From a virus, in the IMG/VR virus record IMGVR_UViG_3300044846_004510, positions 1 through 20,865 of that record: a stretch of DNA of 20,865 nucleotides; one strand, written 5' to 3'. The position numbers and the translations under genes were made by a program. This document shows, in pieces, positions 1 to 7,600 of this stretch (its first letter is position 1; each line of letters begins with the position of its first letter). The notes under the pieces are model-generated. The model did not search any database. It saw nothing but the letters and a program-made list of their open reading frames with translations, and was not told the DNA's origin.

Positions 1-332
1 GCGTCGATCTTAACTACAGGCCGTCCGCGTAGGCGTAGACGTGTAGAAGGTGACATACCGTCTGTTGTAAGCTCGGCGTAGTCGTCAAATTCATCAAAAG
101 GAAGGTTATACATGTCGCCGGCGACAAGTTCCGGCGTGTAGTTACGAGCAGAGGCGCCTAGACGATACGCACGTGACGCGCATACATATTTTTCTGTAAC
201 TGTATTGATTCCACCATACTTGCGACCAGACATAGACCATAGAAGTTGAGACGCTACCTTAACGGCCTCGTACGCGTATTCATGATCCGCGTAGATATCT
301 AGTTCTTCAACGTTAACCCAAAGGTTTGACAC
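1..332 (-). CDS. Head-tail connector/adaptor-like protein, N-terminal part
   Basis: The gene starts with GTG (332-330), preceded by an AGGACAG ribosome binding site, and reads open for 110 codons to the window edge, so the C-terminus is missing. The product begins VSNLWVNVEELDIYAD and contains an alpha-helical stretch (YAYEAVKVASQLLWSMSGRKYGG) followed by INTVTEKYVCASRAYRL. From memory, the pattern of an LWV start, then a helix ending in LLWxxSGRKYxG, then a TVTExYV strand, resembles small head-to-tail adaptor proteins of actinophages. Those proteins sit under the portal or at the tail interface, and the position after capsid and tail-like genes agrees. It follows a strong hairpin at 377-420, so its expression may depend on readthrough or on a separate promoter. 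The family assignment is recognition by pattern only. A small unrelated virion protein is possible. Confidence 0.6.
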   Translation of the reverse strand, partial: MSNLWVNVEELDIYADHEYAYEAVKVASQLLWSMSGRKYGGINTVTEKYVCASRAYRLGASARNYTPELVAGDMYNLPFDEFDDYAELTTDGMSPSTRLRLRGRPVVKID

Positions 333-376
333 TTATCTGTCCTGTCTAATCGTCGTTAATGTAGATCTTAATAAAG

Positions 377-420
377 GAGCGGCATGCCTGTGTTGGTGGT
401 AACACATCGGCATGCCGCTC
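377..420 (-). terminator. Strong hairpin after the 349-aa gene; probable terminator or attenuator
   Basis: A perfect 12-bp inverted repeat (GAGCGGCATGCC at 377-388 with GGCATGCCGCTC at 409-420) encloses a second 6-bp repeat (TGTGTT 389-394 with AACACA 401-406), giving an 18-bp stem with a 2-nt bulge and a 6-nt loop. It lies 12 nt past the TAA stop at 432-434. On the minus strand the stem is followed by CTTTATTAAG, which is only a weak U-tract, so efficient intrinsic termination is uncertain. It could instead attenuate transcription or protect the 3' end of the capsid transcript. Confidence 0.6.
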
Positions 421-431
421 ACATTCTATTA

Positions 432-1481
432 TTAAGAGGTTGGATCCTCTGTAGACGCAATGATGAAGTCTACGTCGTTATCAGCGTTATAGTCCAAGCT
501 GCCAGGAACGTTATAAGCTGTAGTTGAACCTTCTGACGCAAAGTCAGTGACCGCGCGTGAGTTTGTAGGTACTAGAGCTGTTCCAGTATCTGCAGCAGAA
601 GTGATTGTTCCACTTGTTGCTGTTGTGTATGTGAAGGTTGTTGTTGTTGGTACAGTTGTGATTGTGTATGTACCATGCAAAGGAGCATTTCCGTTTGTAC
701 CGGAGATTGTTACTGTATCACCAACCTCAAAGGTGTGAGCCGTTGAGGTAGTGATTGTAGCAGTCGTGCCAGTACGCTGTGAGTTAGAGATTGTCTTTGA
801 GATATCTCCGTGCCATGTGTAGAAGCCCTTGCGGCCTGTTGGAGCCCAAGCATTGCGAGCATATGAGTATGGGCGCTCTGTTGCAACTGGGAATTCCCAG
901 CGATCATCTAAGCCCATTGAGAATGCTGTGTTGCCAAGTCCGTAACCTTCGAATGTATTTGCAAGCAAACCATTCTCAATTACGCGGTCGCCTGAAAGGC
1001 GAAGTTTTGCGTATGGGAATACCCAGTGGAAGTAAGGAAGTGTTGCTGCCTTCTTGCCGTCAATGATTGCGTGTGACCATGTCTCAATAGCAACACCGTT
1101 ACCTGCAGGATCATCACCTGTTGCAGGAGAAGACCAACCAACAGATTTGCGATCTGGTGTAGCAAATGTTCCAAGGTTCTTACGAAGCAATAGACCGCCT
1201 GAAAGAAGCTGCGTTAATTCTGTATCTGGCTCGCAGATTGCAAGTTCCATTGTGATACGCTTTAGCGTATCTGGAGACTTGTATGTTACGCAGACAGCGC
1301 CGTTAGCGCCTTTTTCTGTAATTTCATCGCCTTCTTCATATTCTGGTGTGAATGAAAGACGCATGAATGCAGATGTTGTGTAGCTGTCGCCAGGCTCATT
1401 TAGGAGGTTACCAGACGCGTCAAGTCGAGTTACTCGAATTGAGACGCCCTGAATACTGGCGGCGTATTCTTGAGTTGCCAT
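432..1481 (-). CDS. Probable major tail (or other abundant virion) protein with a Thr-rich inserted domain
   Basis: This is a complete 349-aa gene with an ATG start and a good ribosome binding site (AAGGAG, about 11 nt upstream). Residues 1-230 look like a beta-rich virion protein. They include an N-terminal strand region (MATQEYAASIQGVSIRVTRL), the segment FTPEYEEGDEI, the segment DTLKRITMELAICEPDTEL, and PYFHWVFPYAKLRL followed by an EGYGLGN segment. This arrangement resembles actinophage major tail proteins, which form the tube of the siphovirus tail. Residues about 233-304 are a Thr/Gly-rich beta module (TATITTSTAHTFEVGDTVTI, then GTYTITTVP) of a kind that recurs in phage virion and tail proteins. 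It appears to be inserted before a short C-terminal segment ending FIIASTEDPTS. Such add-on modules often sit on the particle surface. The position between the capsid genes and the connector gene is early for a tail gene, so a capsid decoration protein is the main alternative. Confidence 0.5.
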   Translation of the reverse strand: MATQEYAASIQGVSIRVTRLDASGNLLNEPGDSYTTSAFMRLSFTPEYEEGDEITEKGANGAVCVTYKSPDTLKRITMELAICEPDTELTQLLSGGLLLRKNLGTFATPDRKSVGWSSPATGDDPAGNGVAIETWSHAIIDGKKAATLPYFHWVFPYAKLRLSGDRVIENGLLANTFEGYGLGNTAFSMGLDDRWEFPVATERPYSYARNAWAPTGRKGFYTWHGDISKTISNSQRTGTTATITTSTAHTFEVGDTVTISGTNGNAPLHGTYTITTVPTTTTFTYTTATSGTITSAADTGTALVPTNSRAVTDFASEGSTTAYNVPGSLDYNADNDVDFIIASTEDPTS

Positions 1482-1534
1482 TGTTTGTTTTTCTCCTTAT
1501 TTTTGATGTATAACTGTCTGCTAATACGTATATT

Positions 1535-2413
1535 TTACGCGGTTAGATCGATCCTGACTGCTGCGTGAACAGACGAGTCAAAGTATACTGCTGCCGGGCG
1601 GATTGCCTTAAGAAGCATGTTGTTCGCGTTGCCTGATACGTCATAGCCTTGGGCTAGGTTATCGTTGACAACGTCAATATCGCCAAGAATGACCCTGACG
1701 TCTCCTGTCGCGTACATCCATTTGTTTGTCGCGCTTGGTGTTTCCGTGGCGTCTGCCGCGTCGGTTGGACCTGCCCCTGAGTAGCCAGAACCAATCACTA
1801 TAGGAGTTCCACCAACAGTTCTAAGGAAGGTGTCACTGCTGCCAGTTGAAGGGTAGACTAGATTAGAGCTTGCAACAAGCGCCGCAACGTCGCGTGTCAT
1901 GTGAATGACTCCTTGGATTCCGCACGCTGAAGATTCTCCAATTGTCTGCTCAAGAAGCGCTAGTGCGCGACGAGCGGATAATGCTGTACCTGAGTTAAGT
2001 ATCGTAGCGGCAGGATCTACTAGTGCTCGATTTGCATGGCTAGCGCCAATGCGAACTGCACCGTCCCACAGCTCTGTTTCAAGAGCTTTTTGCGTAATAC
2101 ACTCTAACTGACGCTTAAGTCTTTCAATATGGTCTATACCAAGTAGACCTAGAGTTGAGCGATAGTCCTCAACCTCAACAAAAAATGGTTTAACTTCTAG
2201 ATAACGAGCAGGTGTTGCGTTGCTTACAATTGTAGATGAAGTTGTGTCTGTATCATCCCAGTTTTTAGCGGAATATACTCCGCTGTCCCAGTACTGTGAA
2301 AAGCCGCGTACCCATTGATCTTCGTCTAAATTAGTCTGAGGTTTAACACAGCCAAGTAGACCAAAATTAGCACCCACAATCTCAGGTGCTTCAAATACTC
2401 CCGTAAAGGCCAT
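1535..2413 (-). CDS. Second capsid-like protein (possible HK97-fold minor or pentamer subunit)
   Basis: This is a complete 292-aa gene starting at ATG, with an AGGAAG ribosome binding site about 10 nt upstream. The layout recalls HK97-fold shell proteins. A helix-rich middle (HIERLKRQLECITQKALETELWDG) is followed by ALALLEQTIGESSACGIQGVIHMTRDVAALV. Next comes a TVGGTPIVIGSGYSG strand-turn, then WMYATGDVRVILGDIDV, and the C-terminus ends in a strand-rich AAVYFDSSVHAAVRIDLTA. In actinophage capsid proteins I associate the GTP(I/V)(I/V)xGxGY plus YATGxVxV pattern with the axial domain, but I cannot run a structural comparison. It sits directly downstream of the 662-aa major capsid gene after a 99-nt gap that holds a hairpin. 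Some actinophages encode separate hexamer and pentamer capsid proteins, and that is the inferred role. A head-completion protein is the alternative. Confidence 0.45.
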   Translation of the reverse strand: MAFTGVFEAPEIVGANFGLLGCVKPQTNLDEDQWVRGFSQYWDSGVYSAKNWDDTDTTSSTIVSNATPARYLEVKPFFVEVEDYRSTLGLLGIDHIERLKRQLECITQKALETELWDGAVRIGASHANRALVDPAATILNSGTALSARRALALLEQTIGESSACGIQGVIHMTRDVAALVASSNLVYPSTGSSDTFLRTVGGTPIVIGSGYSGAGPTDAADATETPSATNKWMYATGDVRVILGDIDVVNDNLAQGYDVSGNANNMLLKAIRPAAVYFDSSVHAAVRIDLTA

Positions 2414-2468
2414 CTTGAATGTACTTCCTAACTTAAAAGTTGGTTTTAGCTATGTTGTTCTTCGTATC

Positions 2469-2494
2469 GGGAGCGCCCATTGCTGAGCGCTCCC
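2469..2494 (-). promoter_or_regulatory. GC-rich hairpin between the major capsid gene and the second capsid-like gene
   Basis: A perfect 8-bp inverted repeat (GGGAGCGC 2469-2476, GCGCTCCC 2487-2494) with a 10-nt loop lies 19 nt past the stop of the major capsid gene. No T-run follows it on either strand, so it is not a standard intrinsic terminator. A 3'-end stabiliser or partial attenuator that sets the ratio of the two capsid-like proteins is possible. Confidence 0.4.
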
Positions 2495-2512
2495 TCCACG
2501 ACTTATCGAATT

Positions 2513-4501
2513 TTAGTATTCGACTGTAGCTGCTGTTGCGCCACCAAGTAGGTCGCGTAGTGCAGAAGCTGTACCGTTTACGTTGATTGTTGATGTCACC
2601 TTGAGAGATTCAACGCCAACCTTTGCAACGTTCTCGAAGGTTTCAACGAACATCTTGTAGTCGTTTGTACCAACGAGTGTTGAGTCACGGATAATTCCGA
2701 GATCCATTGTACCGCCGTCAAGGAACAAGAATGAACCTTCAGCGAACATGTACCAGATGAATGTATCTGGGAACTCGTTCATTGCGCCAGTGTCTTGAGC
2801 AGCAAATGCTGCTGTTCCACCAGCGATGTCGAGTGAGTAGCATACGTTGATACCACGTGATGCAATGTAGCCTTCGATCTCTGCATATGCATTGAGAGTT
2901 GAATCTCCAGGCATTGATAGAGTTAAGTCAGCAGCCATTGCGTCCTTGATCCACGCTGGCATGATAACGCGAAGTGGCGCATCTGCATCTAGGCGGTGAC
3001 GTGAACGGTATGCTGTTGCAGCGCGGCCAAGCTGGACTAGGAAGTCACGAGCAAGACCAACAACAGATGTTGATGTAACAGCTGTTGATGCTGTGCCGAT
3101 CTTTGTTAGAAGGTTGCCTTCAGCCTCGCGTGCATGCTGGATTAGACCAAGCTCGTTGTGACGAGCGATCAATTCAGGATATGCACGTGTTAGAAGGTTA
3201 CCAAACTGTAGCTGTAGTGTTACAGCGTCTGTTGAGACTGTTGTCTCAGATGCTGCTGCTACAGTCAAGCTTAGCTTAGCTGATGGTGATGGTGTTTCTG
3301 CTGAATCGTTTGCAGCAGTCCAGATGCCCACGGCTGAGCCGTAGTCAGATAGAACTGGTGGAACGATGTAGCGGATACCGCCACGATCTGCTTGGAAACG
3401 AGGTAGGCAATCGCGAACTGGGCGTACTGCTGTGCCAAGACCGAAGATGTCGTACTTAGTTTCGAATGGAGCCTGGTGTCCGCCAGATGCAACAAGTGCC
3501 TCTGGGCCGACTACAGATTGGATCTTGTTCCAGTTAGCTTCTGCATCCTGCGTAAGAGTGCGCTCTTCTGGGAACTTAGTGGTGACAGAAGCAACGATGT
3601 GCTGCTCTCCATCTCCACCATTTACACGACGTAGTGTGTGGATACGCTTTGCCATTGCTTCGGCAACTCCACTCATATCGTCAATTGAACTGCCAGCTGT
3701 GTAGCCAGGAATGTCAGCGCCAGCAGTGATTGCCACTGCAGCAGCTGATACCTGAGCAACAGGGCGGCGATCAGCTGGAGCTTCGATTAAAGCGTCCAAC
3801 TCGTTGTTTGCGGCGGCGGTCACTGGTGCCTCCTGATCTTCCTGCGCGATTGGCGCTTCGATTGTTTCTGGTTCTGTTGATGGTACCTCTTCTTCAACTG
3901 ACGCTACAACTGCTTCTTCAGCAGGTGCTTCTGCGACAACCTCAGGTTCGGTCGATTCTGTTAGTACTTCTTCTACTGTTGAAAGCTCAGCTTGTGGAGT
4001 TGCCTCGACTGTTGCTTCTGCAGCAGCTTCGACCTCTACAGCAGCCTCAGCTGCTGGTTCAGTCTCAGTTGTTTCTGTTGGTTCTACTGAGGTTGAAAGC
4101 TCAGATCCTGTTTCCACAGATGTTGACGCTGCCATAGGCATTTCCTTTTTCTCTTCTTCAGGAGCCTCTTCAGGCTTCTCTTCAGTTTCAACAGGAGCTT
4201 CTTCAGCAGGCATTTCGCCTTCTGGAGCATCTTCTGCAGGAGCATCTTCTTGGCCTTTAACACGCATTGCTGCTTCTGCAGCACGTGCTGCAAGCTCTTC
4301 AGCTGCAGCTGCGCGACCCTTGATTTCACCGCGAACGGTGTCAAGCATATCGGCTAGTGATGTCATGGCGTCTACTGTCTGAGGGGTAGGATCTTCCTTC
4401 TCAACCGTTTCAAACTCATTGACGATGGCTGTCTGTAGATCTCCGAGTTGTTCCTCGTTGAGCTCAGTCAGGGTGTCAAGCATTGTTTTAATTTGGTCCA
4501 C
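2513..4501 (-). CDS. Major capsid protein with fused acidic scaffold-like N-terminus
   Basis: This is a complete 662-aa gene. The start is GTG at 4501-4499, with AGGAGG (4506-4511) only 4 nt away. Residues 1-85 are helical and heptad-like (IKTMLDTLTELNEEQLGDLQ, later ADMLDTVRGEIKGRAAAAEELAARAAEAAM), as in a scaffold or delta domain. Residues about 86-240 are an almost pure Ala/Glu/Pro/Thr/Val acidic tract with repeated EEAP and PAEE elements. From about residue 300 the sequence becomes a globular HK97-type shell protein. It includes FGLGTAVRPVRDCLPRF, RGGIRYIVPP, the helical LIARHNELGLIQHAREAEGNLL and LRVIMPAWIKDAMAADL. It also has a strand-rich end with FIWYMFAEGSFLFLDGGTMDLG. HK97-fold subunits are usually about 300-400 aa, so the extra roughly 280 residues are best read as a fused scaffold that the upstream protease removes during maturation. 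The cleavage site is not visible. Its 129-nt leader is described separately. Confidence 0.85.
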   Translation of the reverse strand: MDQIKTMLDTLTELNEEQLGDLQTAIVNEFETVEKEDPTPQTVDAMTSLADMLDTVRGEIKGRAAAAEELAARAAEAAMRVKGQEDAPAEDAPEGEMPAEEAPVETEEKPEEAPEEEKKEMPMAASTSVETGSELSTSVEPTETTETEPAAEAAVEVEAAAEATVEATPQAELSTVEEVLTESTEPEVVAEAPAEEAVVASVEEEVPSTEPETIEAPIAQEDQEAPVTAAANNELDALIEAPADRRPVAQVSAAAVAITAGADIPGYTAGSSIDDMSGVAEAMAKRIHTLRRVNGGDGEQHIVASVTTKFPEERTLTQDAEANWNKIQSVVGPEALVASGGHQAPFETKYDIFGLGTAVRPVRDCLPRFQADRGGIRYIVPPVLSDYGSAVGIWTAANDSAETPSPSAKLSLTVAAASETTVSTDAVTLQLQFGNLLTRAYPELIARHNELGLIQHAREAEGNLLTKIGTASTAVTSTSVVGLARDFLVQLGRAATAYRSRHRLDADAPLRVIMPAWIKDAMAADLTLSMPGDSTLNAYAEIEGYIASRGINVCYSLDIAGGTAAFAAQDTGAMNEFPDTFIWYMFAEGSFLFLDGGTMDLGIIRDSTLVGTNDYKMFVETFENVAKVGVESLKVTSTINVNGTASALRDLLGGATAATVEY

Positions 4502-4630
4502 TGTCCCTCCTCTGGGCCAGTCATGATGAACAAGATTAGTTAGTTCATCTCGCTAATCAGTCAAGGCCGAGGGACTTAGACGCGGTTGCGTTAAGGCACT
4601 CCACCTAGATTGAATAATACATTATATTTT
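4502..4630 (-). promoter_or_regulatory. Leader of the major capsid gene with a fold that pairs the ribosome binding site
   Basis: This is the longest gene-free gap in the window. On the minus strand GTCCCTCGGCC (plus 4565-4575) is complementary to GAGGGAC (4503-4509) and GGCC (4515-4518), with a 5-nt bulge. The GAGGGAC arm overlaps the AGGAGG ribosome binding site of the capsid gene (4506-4511). Inside lies a second perfect repeat, GATGAAC/GTTCATC (4525-4531 with 4543-4549). The folded leader would bury the ribosome binding site; unfolding would expose it. A TATAAT (4626-4621) and a TTGACT (4564-4559) are present, but neither has a convincing partner at 16-18 nt, so I do not call a promoter. 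Confidence 0.4.
4506..4511 (-). promoter_or_regulatory. Ribosome binding site AGGAGG of the major capsid gene
   Basis: This is a perfect AGGAGG 4 nt before the GTG start. The match is the strongest in the window but the spacing is short, and its 3' half lies in the stem described for the leader. The next in-frame ATG, 18 nt downstream (residue 7), would be too far from this site, which supports the GTG start. Confidence 0.7.
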
Positions 4631-7600
4631 CTAGGTTAATAGTCGAAGAAGTTTACTTAACTCAGAGGAAATCTCCTGTTGAGTAAAGTAGTCTCCACCC
4701 GACATAAAGGACCGTAAGCCCACGGTTGCCTCTTCAGCGTCTTTTGCACCGATCTTGTCTGTCACTCGTGACAGCATATCGTCCATAAGATTTTTTAAAG
4801 CTGGAGGAAGATCACTATAGCGAACCTTCTCCGTTTCACTCCCAAACGGTAGGGGAAGGTTAGCAATAACCTCACCTAGAGCTTTTGCCGAGGAGCGAAC
4901 ATTTTCTATTGCCTGTGGGTTTAGGGCTCCAGCGTCTAGTCTGTCTACGATACCGATAACATCGTTGGCAGCCTTAGCTGCATCTTGATAGTTACCAACC
5001 TCGTTAAGCTGCTCTGCCTCAGATACCTTTTGTACTACATCCTGTAATCCTGCGTCACCAAGATCCTGCTTGATACGCGCTAGAACTACACGAAACTTAC
5101 CTTTTTCATCACGCGGTTGAGTGTCAGGGGTGTATTTACCCTGCTCTTGAGTCTCAACCGCTAATGTTTTTCCCATATCATCGCCTAGCTTGGCAGAAAA
5201 CTGGGCTAGACGTGAACGAAGATCTTCAACGTCCTCGTCTACCGTAGAGAGTGATTTCCAGTTTTCCGGGATGAGATCTGGGCGATCAAACTTACGAGCC
5301 ATCTTTGAGATGTGGCGACGAACAGCTGCTCTGTTTCCAGGCTTAGCACGACCGTACGCTTGGATTGAATCCTTTAGGGAATCAAGGTTAGTAATAGGGA
5401 ACGAACCGTCTGGAAGAGCCTTGCCTTCCTTGGCTAGCTTCTGACGCTTTTCGCGTGAGATATATCCAAAGTTATCCTCATACTTAGGAGCACCGTAGAT
5501 ACGAGCGTAGGCTTCAGCAGCCTTAATTGAAAGCTGAGCTTCCTTCTCTTCACGAACTTCGGTAAACCTTGCCTTTGCGACATCCGCTTTTGCAGAAAGT
5601 TGCGCATTTTCTAACTGCTCCAGTTTTTCAATTCTAGAGCTTAATTCTGTGACCGGATCTGACTTCATGCGTGCAAGTACCTGGGCACCTGCCGCAACCA
5701 ATGCCATAACCGCGCCTGAGGCTACACGAGCCCGTGCGATAGGGAACCCTGGAACGTTCACCTGACATACGGCAACGAGCTCAAGTTGTCCCTTGATTGG
5801 ACGCCAGTCGCCAGAAGGTGCAGACGCACGAAGCGCGCGAACCTGCTCTGGAGATGTGCCTGGGCGAAGAGCGCCAGAGACCCAGATACCGAAGGCATCT
5901 TCTCCAGCGTGAACATCTGCGATTGCGGAGCCTGTATCGTCATAATGACGAGCAGCCTCAGATGCTGATGCTTCTAGTGAGGCGTGGCCTCCTGCTAATG
6001 TTAATTGACCTACAGGAATATCTGTATTGTCATCTGTACGAACAACTCCTGTGTGGAAGTAGGCGTACTTGCTCTTTGAGCGCGGTGGACGGGTTCCAAA
6101 GGACATTCCGATATGGTCAACATGCCACGCGGCGATGTGCCCAAACACGCGACCGTCTTCATCTACTGTCAAAGGCGTTGCCTGACGTAGTTTAGGATTG
6201 TCAAACCATGAGCGCGGAGGTGTGACTGGTATAGATCCAGCAACTAGCCCACACGCAACGATAGCTGACGCTTCTACCGGATCCATTTCATCTGCGTATA
6301 CTCCGTCTGGAATAACCACGATGTCCTCCTGTTTCTTGTCATTATTGACAAGGTAGATTTGGCACTCTTGAAATGCCGGTTTAGGCACTAGAGTTACCGC
6401 CATGACACGCGCATGAGTAATCATGAGCTTGTCGGTTCCAATTTTACCAGCATCTTCATCTTCAGATAATTCAGCTGTGTGCTGACTTGCCTCAAATTGA
6501 TCCAAGTCAGCGGAAACACCACGGATAAAGCCTTCACGCACGAGGCGCTCAGCTTCCTGTCCGTAGGCACCCGAGTCAAAGACTCCGGTGGCATTTCCAA
6601 TACCATTTTCAGTACGTTCCATATAATCAATGCGACCAACGACTACCGAACCGTTATGTCCTTCGTCTGTCTTGATCTGCCACATCAAAGGAAGTGGAAG
6701 CTCACGAATCTCAATCGCGCCCTTCTTGAATTTACGACCGTCACCTGATTCAAGATCTTCAGGGATAACAAGAGGGATTCTAAATGCTCCGCCGTCTACT
6801 GGGATAATCTCTGCGCCTGCAGTGATAACCCGCGAACGAGCATCTGCTGCTCTTGCCGATAGAGTTGAAGCTGCTAATACATCTTCATATGAGTTGATAC
6901 CGTCGATGGCAAATGCTCCTTTTTTCATCCCTGGGTTATTTTTATCTCCAGGCCACATACCTGTTACTTCGTGGTGGCGTAGGGAACAATATCCCTTAGC
7001 TCGTGGACCCATGTACTTCTTTAGGTTTCTATAGCAACGTGTCCAATCGCCAGGTGTGTTCCAGCGAATCTTTAGCGCGCCTTTTCCTACAGTCCAGTAG
7101 CGGCGAAGTGTTTCAGCGTTTCCGCGGTTTCTGTCTGCACCACCAGCAGCGGTCATCACCATGACGTTTCCATTAGCGCCCCATAGAACTGTAATAATCT
7201 CGGAGTCGCTGTATCCAGAAGATACTAGAGGAATGATACCGTCAACCTGCTCGATAACACTCTTTAGAGATTCTCCGTCTAGTGGGACTACCGGTGGAGG
7301 AGTTGGAGAGTTAAGATCCGCTAGGATAGCTTCTTCACGAGTCCACTTGTTATCCTTGCGGATATATGTCATAGGGTCTGTAGAGGTAGAGCTTGCAGGT
7401 ACGAGTGACACGAGCTCTAGCACCGCGCCTGGATCATCTTGAGAAACAATAGCAAAGAACAAAGGCTGAACGTCGCTGTTAGCAGGTGTTACTTCCTTAG
7501 ACTTACCAGCTTTTTCCGCGCTACCACGAATAATTGGCTGGTAGTACATCTTGTTTGGGTAGTAGTACTTGCCGTCAGATCCTTGAACCTTCTTGTTTAA

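Noticed and set aside
2469-2494. Intrinsic terminator after the major capsid gene
   Set aside because: The stem is good but no T-run follows on either strand, so it was listed only as a hairpin.
3730-4137. Plus-strand open frame rich in Leu and Gln opposite the capsid gene
   Set aside because: It is the mirror of the low-complexity Ala/Glu tract in the capsid gene and has no ribosome binding site or recognisable protein pattern.
4621-4626. TATAAT as promoter of the capsid gene
   Set aside because: No TTGACA-like element lies 16-18 nt upstream; the TTGACT at 4564-4559 is downstream of it and its own spacing to a -10 is poor.
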